Shown here piece after piece: positions 36,945 to 48,652 of a stretch of DNA of 64,000 bases (the stretch's first letter is position 1; the number at the start of each line of letters is the position of its first letter). The position numbers and the translations under genes were made by a program. The stretch comes from Isoetes taiwanensis (taxonomy: Eukaryota > Streptophyta > Lycopodiopsida > Isoetales > Isoetaceae): contig JAJEKV010000666.1 in NCBI GenBank assembly GCA_021234155.1, positions 1-64,000 of the forward strand, in the 5' to 3' direction. A model generated the notes under the pieces. That model searched no databases and was not told the origin of the DNA. It was given only the letters and a program-made list of their open reading frames with translations.

Positions 36945-38656
36945 TTGATCCACGAGGCGGTGGAGATAAAACGATGGCATTACAAGGGTATGGATGGCGA
37001 AGGTAAGAAAAGAATTGAGATGGAAAGGGCCGGGCATCCATATATGCATGATGATCTTTTTGGTAGTGGCTCAAGACAAAGATTCGCAAGGGTTGACTTT
37101 GATTTACCGGGGGCAGCGTACATTGTCTACTACTTAGCCGACTTTGCTAGTAAGCACTCCTACATGGAGTCAATAGGAAACTTGGAGCGCAAGGCAAGCA
37201 TCCGGAGAATGTGCGACTATTTGAAACATTGCGCTGAGTCGCCAATGAGGGACAAAAAACTAAAATTTGATATGGCCCAGCTACTTGACACAATGCGGAG
37301 CGGTTTTCATTGCTCTCCAATTCCGTGCGAGGCCACAATTGGAATCGATTGGATTCTTCAACTTGGCGGTGGCGGCGATGCATTAGACCAAGCTGGTCCT
37401 AGTCAACGCCTAGCGTGCATATTCACTTACATTCAAACATCCTTGTATTACATAATATTCCAACTAAATTCATTAAACACTTATCCGATGCTACATGAAA
37501 GATTATTGTCTATGTGTGTGTGTTGTGTAGCTTAGTTTTCCTTTTTCGTGTGTTTTTGTGTTATTTATTCTATGCTTTTTTTATATGTCGCAGACTAACT
37601 AACATTATAAAGACAAGAAGTCAAAGCACACCTATACAAGTCGGTCGGTGCACCTATAGAAGTCAGCCTAGTCCAAATTATGTCCCACCTAACGGGGACG
37701 AAGAATTGAATCGACACGCGGAATGTCGGTCGCGGCCGAAAGCGAGGATCAGCATGGATTTTCGGTTCCCTCTAATTTGAGGACCCCCTCTACTCGATCT
37801 CCTTGGCATCAAGGGTTGGAGAACGAGCTTGAGATGTCACCGCTTTCGGCAAATGGAGAGAGCAAAGAAAGCACATGCAAGGGCGAATGAGTTTCGCACT
37901 GCCAGAGTTAAGAAGGTTGGCGTCGGCGATGGATGAAGTTTCAAAAAGGGATAATTGCACCATCACGGAGGTGCATAATGTAGTCGGGCGGGTATTCCCG
38001 CTATTGTCCAAGTGGAGCGGCACTACTTACGATGTAATCACAAATTTGGACAAGAATGAGTTTGAAAGTGAGTGGCCTAGTAGAGGGGTAAGTATAAGGC
38101 TCCACGAGTGCAAGAATGCTGTGGTTCGAGCAAAAAAGCACTCGGCGTCATGTCCAAGTGAAGGGACATTTACCCCACAACGGTGAGTTTAGTAAGAGTT
38201 TTGGCAGCAAGTATACTCACGAAGCTTGTGAAGGAAGTGCCCGTGAAATTATGGGAGTAGGAAATGGAGGCAAGGAAGCGGTAGTGGCAAAGACGAAGAG
38301 GGTCAAGCTATCGGAAGATAGCGAGAGTGGGCCACATGGTGAGCCCATCACCATTACATACCTTGTTGCCGACGCTATCCAACTTTTTGGAGGTGAGGGG
38401 GGTAGCCGGTAACCGGAGCCGTGGAATGACCTTGTGGATATTCGGGGCCCAACTAGAGAATGAGAGAAGTCGGAACCCTGACACTTTCTCGAGGAGAATA
38501 TTCGAAGGACCGCCGATGGGTATGATAAGATGGTCACGAATTAGAGGACGCTAAACGGCAACTAGCGGCATTAAGCGAGGAGGCAACGGTCCTTAGAGAA
38601 AACAACCAGCACTTGCGCAATTTGACCAAATCGTTAGACTCGACCCTTTTAGGGTG
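36945..38656 (+). pseudogene. Unrecognised coding block carried inside the hAT element
   Basis: Three protein-like segments lie on the plus strand, opposite to the transposase. A 196-codon open stretch at 36,945-37,535 contains GSRQRFARVDFDLPGAAY and RKASIRRMCDYLKHCAESP. A 103-codon frame at 37,875-38,186 contains LRRLASAMDEVSKRDNC. A short strongly heptad segment at 38,538-38,656 (QLAALSEEATVLRENNQHLR) looks like a coiled coil. The first two share a reading frame but are separated by stops. No start codon is convincing. I do not recognise a family. It may be a second element-encoded protein, a captured host gene, or an older element into which the hAT ends were placed. Confidence 0.45.
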
Positions 38657-39229
38657 ACTTGAGAGCGCCGATATCCTATCTCCCTCGCAGTATTTGTATG
38701 AGAGTCGATGGGGAAGAGCTAAAGGTTGTTGATTCTGAGACATTGCCAATTTTGTGGTGACAACCCGACACGTGGGCTGGTACACTCTAGGGTGGGCATC
38801 GTATGCACATGCGATGTGTTCTTGATTGGATGTTGCAAAGCCGCTTCATCCAACCTTGCAAGACGGATGGATTTTTTCCCGAAGTTACAATATGCCATAT
38901 TTAATATGCAAGGTCGATGCCCGGCGTTGCCACATTTGACCGCCTTGGGGAGGGATGGGCAGATGCACACTTTTCAAACCTTTCGCGAGATGGAATTGTG
39001 GAGGGGGGTGGAGGAGCCGCTGTGAAGGAGAGACAAAGGCGACATTAACCAGTTCTTACCACCACCTCCGGTGGCCAGGGGGGTGATTATATTGATCCAA
39101 ATGACCAATGAAAATGAGATATTACATTTTTAGACATGCCAAATTTTGACTGTATCATTTTGTGAATGGCGGGTATAATGGCGTTATTTCAAACAAGGTG
39201 TAATGATGTTATCAAAGGATCGAAAGTAG

Positions 39230-41170
39230 TGCTCATAGTAAAAGCATCGAGACTTCCAAATCGCTCTTTCGTTTTTACGTTTGACGAGTAAAGGCATTGA
39301 GACTTCCCAATCTCTTTTATCCCTGGCTTAGTCTCTTTTGTTTGTCCTAGTGGTCACCCGGCTCACCAGTAGCTGAAGTCTCCTTCGTTTTTTTTTTATC
39401 ATTATCTAATTTGCCCCTAGGATGACATCGCCTCACTCGGGTGGCGAGATTTAATTAGATATGCTAAGTGAAACTTCGAAAAGGGAGTAAGCCAAGAGCG
39501 CGACCCTCTTGGATGGTCATGGTTGGATGGTGAGTGAGTCAAAACATCCGCACACGCAACCCTCTTGAATGGTTGTCGGTCACGGGCCTTATATTCTCGA
39601 TTGGCAAACAATATAGACTTTCGAAATTCTTGTTACCTCCTTTAGAAGGAGCGAGCTTTGCTCTCACTCTCTTTGCGTGTCTACGTGTCAATGTATCTTA
39701 GATACTTTGCTAGGTTATATTACACAAAGACGCGCCAAAATGGGGTCGGAGCGTAAATCGTTCGATTCTAGAGGAGGTTACAAGGTTTTTGAGTACTCTA
39801 TTTTTATTGTGGCCACGAGGAGGATATAAGGCCTAGTGGTTGCTTGCGATTACGTGGTGTTCATTAGATGTTAGTGATTGAAGCAAGCTTTGACTCTGAA
39901 TTCAAGCATCGAGACTTCCCGAGTTTTTCTTTCCCAGGCTCTTTGGGCAATGTAGCTTAGTTTACGTGCTAAGTTCCATTGTCCAAAGACCCGGGAAAGC
40001 AAAGATTGGGGCGTCTCGATGCCTGACCCAGTCTCAGGCGCCGAGGTGAGCGCACTCTAATTTCAAGCCAAAGTGGTGCACGGCGTTGTCCATCTATACG
40101 ATTGGTCACGTTAGGCACCAAATCATGGAACATCCTAACTCCTTCTATTGATGGAGAACCTTGAGCATCACTATGACTTGAAATTGAGGACGTCACGTTA
40201 ATTTTGGTGCGCCAAATCGCCATTTGGATGCCATCCGGACCTATAATTTGTACCTCCATTCCTTTGGGTGGCACATGCCATGCAAACCCATTTGGGTATT
40301 TGCATGTGCCACCCGTGAGGAATAGAGAGTACGATTATAGGTCTAGATAGCATTCAAAGCCCAATTTGGCATACCGGTGTCTTCCAACTCGCTCACCGGC
40401 TTAGTCTCTTTCGTTTTACGTTTTGTGTATCTAATTTGCCCCTAGAATGACATCGGCTCACTTTCGGGTGGCGAATTAGATACGCCAAGCAGAAACTTCG
40501 AAAAAGGAGTAAGCCAAGAGCGCAACCCTCTTGAATGGTTGTCGTCACCGGGCTTTATATTCTCCATGGCAAACAATATAGACTTCTGTAGAAGGAGCTT
40601 GCGATTCTGTGGGTTCATTAGATGTCGTTGATTGATGAGTTCAAGCATCGAGACTTCCCAATCTTTCTTTCCCCTCCTCTTTGGGCAATGTAGCTTAGTT
40701 TACATGCTAAGTTCCATTGTTCAAAGAGGGGTGAAAGCAAGGGTTGGGAAGTCTCGATGCTTGTACTCGAGTCTCTTTCATCGGCACGGGCGTGATCCGG
40801 GTTAATTTGATGTTAGTGATTGATGAGTTCAAGCATCGAGACTTCCCAATCTTTCTTTCCCCTCCTCTTTGGGCAATGTAGCTTAGTTTACATGCTAAGT
40901 TCCATTGTTCAAAGAGGGGTGAAAGCAAGGGTTGGGAAGTCTCGATGCTTGTACTCAGGTCTCTTTCATCCTGGCCTGGAGCGTGATCCTCTTGAATGGT
41001 TGCCAAATCGCCATTTGGATGCCATCTGGACCTATAATTTGTACCTCCATTCCTTTGGGTGGCACATGCCATGCAAACCCATTTGGGTATTCTGAGCATG
41101 TGCCACCTGCAGGAATAGAGTACAATTATAGGTCCGAATAGCATTCAAAGCCCAATTTGGCATACCAGGG
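39230..41170. repeat. Duplicated palindrome module inside the hAT element
   Basis: Two palindrome families alternate. Type 1 is a 122-bp imperfect hairpin starting caagcatcgagacttccc, seen at 39,903-40,025 (diverged), 40,642-40,763 and 40,830-40,951; the last two look identical and lie 188 bp apart. Half-copies of its arm occur at about 39,246 and 39,291. Type 2 is a 150-bp hairpin starting ccatttggatgccat at 40,220-40,369 and 41,011-41,160, with the inner dyad ggtggcacatgc/gcatgtgccacc. A third block beginning 'cccctaggatgacatcg' is present at about 39,414 and about 40,438. The whole looks like repeated segmental duplication of foldback sequences. Confidence 0.85.
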
Positions 41171-41744
41171 GTTATTCCGACTTGGGTACCGGTACCTTGT
41201 GAACCTTCGATGGATCAGATTCGTCCGGGGCTGGTCCGAGTTTGTTTGGCCCCTTCGCGTGTAGATTACTTCTCATCAGCAAGATTCTCGGCGCATGCGA
41301 AGAGGCAAGCAACAACGGAGGTCGAGACGGGTCTGATCCAACGAAGGTTTTCAAGGCACTGTGGTTACACATGAAAGAAACATAGAAAGAAACATAGAAA
41401 GAACTATCATACATTAACGAAACATTTGTGACAAAAAATTATAACCAAAAACTTCTTTTTTATTAATAGTGCCATAGGGGCGGTTACAATAGTATGAAAA
41501 TCCTCAAGACCAATTACAACAGACTGAAGATACTCATCACATCATTTTTCTAGGCAGCGCCTTCTTCATCAGTTTCATCATTTGCAGTTCCATCCTCTTC
41601 TTGCTGGGAACCTAGGTTCAACCTCCGATGACCCTTTCCTTTAGTGAAACGTCCCTCGAGGCGGTTTTTTCCTAGCCCGTTCTCACGTTTGTCAAGGTAA
41701 AAGCGCAAAAGGTGAGTCCGTTGGATCACGTAAGCGATCCGTCA

Positions 41745-44128
41745 TCAAGCGCATTGCTCGAAACGGCCTTTCAGATCATCGGACTCGGTATCCTCGCTGT
41801 CGGCTGATCCGTCTGAGAATATGGCTTGGTCTATATCATCTTCGTCATCAACGAAGTGGGTACGTTGAATGTCTTCATCAACATGGCTTGCAGCATTTAT
41901 TGCAAGCATCGTCCTCACCGCTTGTCTTGAGGCTGTCCTCTTCCACCGGAATGCATCCATGAAAGGAAAGCGTAGCTTATCGATTGCGGATGTACCCTCA
42001 ATTCTACGATTCAATAGCCGCCGGTTTTTGAAGTTGTATACAAGTTTATGCGCCTTCTTATGTAGCAAGCGATTGCGGGTGACAGTGTGTATGTACTTAT
42101 AGGCACTCCAATTCCTCTCACTTGCACTATTGGAAGATACCAAAGAGAGGATAGTCATTGCAATTGCACGCAAGGTATCGATGCTTTGCCCATGGGCTTG
42201 CCACCATGCATATGATTCCATATTTGGTTCCTTCTTATGACTCTCCGGTCGTCGTGAAGCTCTTCATCGCCCACCTTCCACTCGGGTTACGGTATTGATT
42301 AACTTCGGCAATGAAAAGCTTGTAGTCCGATTTTGTTGGGATAGAACATTTTTGCAACCTTCTTCAACGACCCCATCACTTCTTTATCGTATGCTGGTCC
42401 ATATCGTGGTTGTGTGGGTCTAAAGGCATGCTGGCGCCATGAAGATCAACGTATGACTTCTTCCATCGTTCATTGAAGTCTCACGGTAGTCTTTGGCGGC
42501 TTAGCATTGTCAAATGGCATTGGGACCATCACGTTCTAGGAAGGATTGAATGGAGTGCCAACACCTCCGACCTTTCCGATTGCTTGCCTTCGAAGAATCA
42601 AGGGTTTTGATGGCATGACAAGCAGGTTGCATGCACCTCACAACATTTTTTACACCTTTCCAAAATGTCTCCGCCCAAGCATTTCAAGGGCAGCGACTTC
42701 TTTGTGGTGTTTGGCGGCATTTTTCCCTTTTACGCCTTCTTTCCCAATCAAAACTCTGTATGATTAAAGGTTGAGATAATCCAATCGCGACACTTCAGCA
42801 CTCTTTCAAGGCGAGATATAATTGGAACCAAACCGAAGTTTGCCCGGGATTCATGAGTGCTAGGCTCTTCGGCCGATAATGACTTGTAAATGGCATAAAT
42901 TGCCGGCTTCTTTGTGATGAATTTTACAAGCCGGCGGCGCTTTTCGAATGGGATCTTTGAACCCCGTGTCTGTGGAGAACCGGTCCCTCAAGCAATAGGT
43001 TGAGGCAATGGCATTGGCAACTAGTAGCATGCAACCACGGAAATTGGCCCTCCGGTAATTGACCCGCTAGCTTGCAATTAGACGCGTTATCCATTACAAC
43101 TTGAAATATTCTCTTGGTCCAAAACTCTCTATCACGGCCTTTGTTTTCACGAAAAATCCAATCTCCGGTCACTTGGTGGGTTTTGGTTTCTACGGTTTTC
43201 AAAAATACTTCACCCCCCGGATACCGCGATCATGAAATTAATAAGATGGTCCTTGTTTACATTGCTCCAACCATCGGGTCACTAATGAAGGCGCGCCGCT
43301 CAGTCCACGACACAACTTCATCTCCACCCTCTCAACCATTTTTCCATGTATTTCATCAACCATCTTATTGTTGGCATGCTTGTATGAAGGCGGGTCTAAA
43401 AGCGGTCCTGCTTTGGCAACTTCTTGGAAGGCTTCTTTCATTGCTTTATGCTCCGTAATATGTGGAGATGACCAAAGATATAAAATGCCTCTACAACCTT
43501 CGGTTGTGTCTTCTTCAATTGCTTCGATGTTAAGCAATGATCAACCCTCTCGTTGCTTCGATGCGTCTTTCCACTATTTCAATTGTCTCTATCATTCTCT
43601 GTTCTCCCGTGCTTGTACCTATTGACCCTAGTCCGCCCTCGACGTTATCTTTGTCCCCAGGGGGTGGTATAGTTATCTTCGTACGCTACGCCCTACCGCT
43701 CTTGAGTATTCAGTAACTTCGTCTTTTTCTCATATTATTCTTCGTTTTTATGATCCCATCGGTCGAGACAATCTCGATGGCATCCTTTCGCAAGTCGGCC
43801 AGATGCGGTACAAGTTGCGACAGGCGCCTCGTTCACGTAAAGATGTGAGCTCAATTCTTGTTGCGAGAACCATTTACCGCCATGTGTATCCACAAAACAC
43901 ACATTCCCACTCATTTGCGCCAAACTCTTTTACAAACTCCCATTGGGCCTCTTTTCCGGACCGCGAACTCCGATCATCAGCGACCATGTGCACGAGTTGC
44001 AGTCCCCGTGGCCCTGCCACGGGCACACGCAGTCCTCGCACCTCTAGAGGTAGATGCATGACCGCTGCCTGCACCTCCAGAGGTAGATGCATGACCAGTA
44101 GCCACCATTGCTTTCGGACTACTGACAA
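41745..44128 (-). pseudogene. hAT transposase, decayed
   Basis: Reading right to left there is a BED zinc-finger remnant (QWEFVKEFGANEWECVFCG near 43,990-43,880), a following basic segment (VATCTASGRLAKGC), a DUF659 core (EVAKAGPLLDPPSYKHANNK near 43,420, then VVMDNASNCKLAGQL near 43,090 and ATSCQCHCLNLLLEGP near 43,020), and the hAT C-terminal dimerisation domain (AWWQAHGQ, LVSSNSASERNWSAYKYIH, NRLLHKKAHKLVYNFKNRRL) ending at stop 41,745. The enzyme would cut and join the element ends. The blocks occupy at least three frames, so this copy is not translatable as one protein. The last 158 codons remain fully open with a strongly acidic tail, the best preserved part. Confidence 0.9.
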
Positions 44129-44589
44129 TGTCTCTTAATCGACTCCTTGATTACACGAACTAAAGGAAGACGATATATGCAAAGGAGCAAGCTCACAATG
44201 CATATGTTACGCCGACGTGCCCGTCTTGAAAGAATCAAGGGGGTTGACGGGACCCTATAGGATATTCTATGGAAGCAGATGCCAACCCAAGGCTGGAAAC
44301 CACTGGGACGGAGTAAACTCACGTTCCAGTATCCAACGTCAGGCTCGGACTCGAAAAACGACACCTCAAAGGCAAACCGTTTCCCAAGGAGTATTTTGAC
44401 TCAACCCGCGGTCAACGCTCGAGGTGAATTCTAGGGCTAATCACGTTTTTTCTTATATATACTATTAACGAAGGCCACAAAAAAGTCAACAGTTGGCGCA
44501 AATATTTTTTGCTTTAGTAAATCCGCAAAACAGTTTAGAAAATTTTCGCGACGGAAGGAACAAACAAACACAGACGTGAAAATATTTTC

Positions 44590-44816
44590 GTGCAGACGCC
44601 GAAGATTATGTTTCTGACGCTGAAAGTTCAAATTATTTCGTGCGACGCGAAAAACTCTTAATCGCGAGACGCCAAAAAAATTCGGCGACGCTGTGGGAGC
44701 GCTTTGACGCACGGCGAAAAAAAATTGGTTTCGCTGCGACGTTTAAACCGTAATCTTCAGCATTTAAAATTTTTCGCAGACGCGGTTTTGTTGCTTTTTG
44801 CGAAATTTCTGACGCC
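44590..44816. repeat. Right subterminal GACGC motif cluster
   Basis: Eight GACGC pentamers by eye, all in the same orientation, between about 44,595 and 44,815 (for example cagacgccgaa, tctgacgctgaaag, gagacgcc). They mirror the left-end cluster and so belong to the same transposon. Confidence 0.8.
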
Positions 44817-44906
44817 GGAATTGTTTTCCGCCGTATTTTTTGCGTTTTATACGGCAAATTTGTGCCGTATCATTCAATTCATACGTATTCCGTATAAAAC
44901 GTACAG

Positions 44907-44933
44907 CGTATTGAACCTATCCCTGATCAAAAT
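44907..44933 (-). repeat. Right terminal inverted repeat and TSD of the hAT element
   Basis: The 19-bp inverted repeat ends at 44,925 and is followed by the octamer atcaaaat at 44,926-44,933, identical to the left flank. Confidence 0.93.
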
Positions 44934-46360
44934 AGCTCCTTGCCTTTATTTACATTACATGACTTATCATATGGGATATTATCTATGGGCTGCTCCCTCA
45001 ACTAATAATCATCCCAATGATAGTGCCTCGACCCCTTCGATAAATACCAATGGTTCTTATAACTGTGTTAGACGTTTCCCTTGATTTTGATGTTATAGCT
45101 CAACCCTTTTATATTATTAGGTGACCTTAGGAATAACATTTACATAATATTTGCCAGAATTTTTGCCATATTCCAATAACCCATTCGCCATGGACCACTC
45201 CCCCGTGCTTGCTCCATATCAGAATTCGAGGAAGGATAGAATTGGATACGTTGTAGAACACTATTGTCAACATTAGTTAGTTTGTTATGATCAATTGTTT
45301 CTATAGTATATGCAATTTATTGCCAATGACAGATGGCTAAAGGACGTTGATTGTTTGATCCCTTGTACTTGGCCTACCGACAATTGCAATGCATCACCTT
45401 GTAGGAGATAGACTATTGAGCCTAGCATACTAAGTCCCCCCCAATAGTCTCTCCACACCATGGTTCCAGTTGTCACCAGACAAATCCTACATTGTACATC
45501 CCCGACAAATCCTGCTACCCACAACCAGCCAGGGTCAAATCCTGTTATCCACAATCGTCCAGGGTCCTATGCATGGGTCGCATATAATTGGGAATTATTG
45601 GGACCAAGCTAGAAGCACCATCTATAATGGCTTATACACAAGGGGTGCAAACAATGACCAACTATCATCGTAGAACATCCATAACTTGATAGATAACACT
45701 AGAAACGTGTGCCCGACAGTGCCAGGCATTAGTTGTAGATATGTGGAATGGTTATTGTAATGGACTTCGTAGGTTGTATATGTAGTCTGTCCTATAAATG
45801 GAGTGTCAAATGCAAAGCGTTTACAATTTAGGAAGATGAGGCAAGTCAAATATAACCTCGGGAGAAATACAACTTGGCAAGTCAACCCTTGTAATTGTCT
45901 CGATCTTTAGAATATGTAAATTTATTTGATACATAGTCACATATCCCATCTATACACGCAAAAATCCTAAAAATCTAAATCCTTATCCCCCAAACCATAA
46001 AGTCCCTAAATTTGTGGTGTGACGACAAGGTTGATTGCATTGCATGCTCCTTTTATGAGCTGCATATTGCATCCTTTTCTTTAGAATCCATAATATGACA
46101 AAGTATAACTCTCGCTTTAGTTAACATTTGCCATTTTTAATTCATGATGGTTATTTTCTTATTTGGATAGATTTACAATGATTATTTAATCTTACGTTAA
46201 AAGGCTAAGCACCTTCATATCATGCATAACATGAGCCCTGTAGAACATCTTCACATGTGCCATTGAATTATCACAAACCATTGCAATCATATAACTCCAA
46301 TTGGTGAAATGGTGATCAATATAACCGGTGCATTTATTGGCTCCCCATTTGGACTTGAAT
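44934..46360. other. Intergenic, nothing recognised
   Basis: The DNA resumes directly after the hAT target site. Small imperfect repeats built on 'gacaaatcct' and 'ccagggtc' occur at about 45,478-45,565. No gene is seen. Confidence 0.5.
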
Positions 46361-46488
46361 TCCATGGGGGTATTTGACTTGTGGAATAGGGGGTATTAGA
46401 CTCGTGGTTTTGGCATGCACACTTATTCCACAAGTCGAATACCCCCAAAGTTAAAACTTATTCCACAAGTCGAATACCCCCAAAGTTA
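46361..46488. repeat. Inverted repeat plus extra direct copy
   Basis: 'gggggtatttgacttgtgga' at about 46,361 is the reverse complement, with one mismatch, of 'tattccacaagtcgaatacc' with the following cccc at about 46,432. That arm plus 'caaagttaaa' is then repeated directly about 27-30 bp downstream. Confidence 0.8.
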
Positions 46489-46497
46489 AACAAATGT

Positions 46498-46575
46498 TAA
46501 AAGATGGGCTCGAACTCGCACAAGGAAGTTCAAAACCAAATGAACTAACCATCTGCACTACACAGTGTTACTGCA
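46498..46575 (-). repeat. tRNA-derived SINE-like head
   Basis: On the minus strand a box-A-like word TAGTTCATTTGG (46,547-46,536) is followed about 18 bases later by a box-B-like word GAGTTCGAGCCC (46,517-46,506). The order fits the pol III promoter of tRNA-derived SINEs. No clear body or poly(A) tail was defined, so only the head is called. Confidence 0.45.
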
Positions 46576-46579
46576 ATGA

Positions 46580-47794
46580 AATTGATTCTCATATTATAAT
46601 AAACTATAATAATTATACACGGCGTATTCGGCTCCCTTTCGGGAGCCAATATTTCACTCGCAATATAACAGGCTTTAATTTAATGTCTGATGATGTCCGA
46701 CATTAGTCGTGTATGTGTGGAATGCATTTATGGCAATAGGTGCAATAGATACATATAGATAGAGAACAAACATTACCTTCCACAGTATGAAGTAACTTAA
46801 TCTTAAGCAAATATATTAGATCTACACTCGTATACAAAATATTTTTGGTGCAATATAAAACCATAGAATTTGTGTTCATTGTCATCAATGGATCCAACTC
46901 ATAAAGAACCTATTCCACAAAACTCTAAGAACACCGGTCGGCTTGATGTAAACTGACATGTATAGAAGCTCCTCTTGTAGCGCGCATGGTGGCGAAGGAA
47001 TGTAGAAATGTGTGCTTGGCAATGCAAGGCATTAGCCCTATACTATGAAATGGATAGATCTAAAATGAAGATTTAATAGATGGGACAGTTGAGGACATCT
47101 GAAATGGGTACGTAGATGTAGGACATGCGAGAGGAAGGTATTATCCTTGAACATGGAATGGGTAATGTGGGGTGATAGAACACATAGATGGAATGGAAGT
47201 GATAGATTTAATGGCATGCATAGATAAGATTGATTATGATGTAATGGGTAGTCAACATGATTGTAGTTGAAATAATTTAAAAATAGAATAGATTATTAAT
47301 GTCCACGGAGTCATGTGTTATGACCATGTAGTCATTACATATTGTTGTGAAAAAAAAAAAAAAAAAAGGAATGAATGGATAATGAGTTCTTAATGTTCAA
47401 TTCAATGCTTTGTGGACTAAAATGTTGGCATGATATAGCAGGTGTATGTATAAGCTTGTTTTTTATGAAGGCATATGATCGTCTAGATGTGATTATTTTG
47501 AATGATGTTACTCCATTTTGATGTCATCATCAGTGCCACCACGTCTTCTGGTGTTTATTTATTTTGGATTCATCATATCTCGTGAATTCTAAATCTATGG
47601 CTCCCCTTGGACTGCCATCTAATTCATGCCTTAATCCTCTTGCCTTCACTTCTTCTAATCCCACTCTAGATTTAAGCACAATGTCATTATATATGGACTT
47701 TCATTGAGTCCATATGCCTCTGAAATGATGGCTACTTTTTAAAATATTGCATTTTTTTTATTATAACGATGCAATTTTTTGGGAATCGTGCAGG
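46580..47794. other. Intergenic, nothing recognised
   Basis: AT-rich, with a poly(A) run near 47,350 and a perfect 9-bp stem 'atatggact' with 'agtccatat' at about 47,692-47,716. No gene is seen. Confidence 0.5.
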
Positions 47795-48445
47795 TAGGTC
47801 AGCTGGCAGGCATTGTGTCAATTGGGACACGAAAGATAAATCCAAGGCGGTGTTCTGGAAAAGCGCCCTCATAACCGGAGGTGTTTCTACTTAAGGCGAG
47901 TCTGTGCAAATCTGGTTCTCCTAAATTCATCTCAGGACACTCAAAATGTTTGAAACGAGGCGCAGATATGGAATTACAATGAGCGAAATGCAGTCCCATA
48001 TTAGTGAACCAATCTTAGCCCATGCGAATCAGTTGCAGCTGGAGGTGCAAAACGAGATAAGCCAGCCTGGAAAGAAAGAGATCAGTGCTCAAGTCAAGAA
48101 GCTCCTCCGAAGGGTCTGACAAAAGTAAACAATGACGAAGATCAGCTCAGTAGGGCGGAGCTTGAGGACTGCCTCATATCACTGAAATGTCATATTTACA
48201 GGGCAAAGACATTGAAGAGGCTGCTGAAAATGGAGGACGTTTGGATGCACAACACGTTCAGACTGTTATTCAAAAAGCTTTATAAGAAGCAGAAAAGGCA
48301 GCGTGAAGCTTTGGGAATCAAGCTTATCAACAACACTACTCACTCTGTCCGAGACTTGGATGACTGGCTCGATCTGTTTAGTCGAAGTAGCATTGAGGAG
48401 TTTGATCTGAGGGATCTTATTCAGGTTGAACTGGGCATTGACTAA
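47795..48445 (+). pseudogene. Decayed coding block of unknown family
   Basis: One frame from about 47,810 reads as coherent protein (CVNWDTKDKSKAVFWKSAL, then RRRYGITMSEMQSHISEP) but is broken by two TAA codons before the ATG at 47,947 and by TGA at 48,118-48,120. A second frame then continues (NNDEDQLSRAELEDCLISLK) and joins an open stretch (LKMEDVWMHNTFRLLFKKLY, ending DLRDLIQVELGID) to a TAA at 48,445. The sequence is helical and charged. 'gggaatcgtgcag' just before 47,795 could be a splice acceptor, so an exon of an old host gene is one possibility. I recognise no family. Confidence 0.45.
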
Positions 48446-48652
48446 AACTTTGCTCTCTGATATTATCTATTATCTCTCTTTATGTATGTGTTGCTTTAGC
48501 TGTGTCCAGGCATATTGCCGGGTCTATGTACTTCTTTTCTATATGAATACAACGGTTTCTCTCTATTTCCATAAAATGAGCATAATAGCTTTATAACTCC
48601 AGGAAGTCATGGTCGAGGTCAAGATAAAAAAGGCGCCTCCGAGGAACCCAAA

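Larger units (their letters stand above)
34291..44925 (-). mobile_element. 10.6-kb hAT transposon with TIRs and 8-bp TSD
   Basis: The left end starts CAGGGATAGGTTCTATACG at 34,291. The right end, reverse-complemented from 44,925, starts CAGGGATAGGTTCAATACG: 18 of 19 bases agree and the ends diverge after that. Both ends are flanked by the same octamer atcaaaat (34,283-34,290 and 44,926-44,933). An 8-bp duplication, a CAGGG terminus and an internal minus-strand hAT transposase fix the superfamily. The element is unusually long. It holds the transposase remnant at the right, duplicated palindromes in the middle and a non-transposase plus-strand coding block at the left. The perfect TSD indicates a fairly recent insertion, although the transposase reading frame is broken. 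Confidence 0.93.

Noticed and set aside
34291-44925. Two separate elements (left coding block and right transposase) rather than one
   Set aside because: The shared TIR, identical 8-bp flanks and matching GACGC clusters bracket the whole interval. No internal TSD was seen, although an older nested element cannot be excluded.
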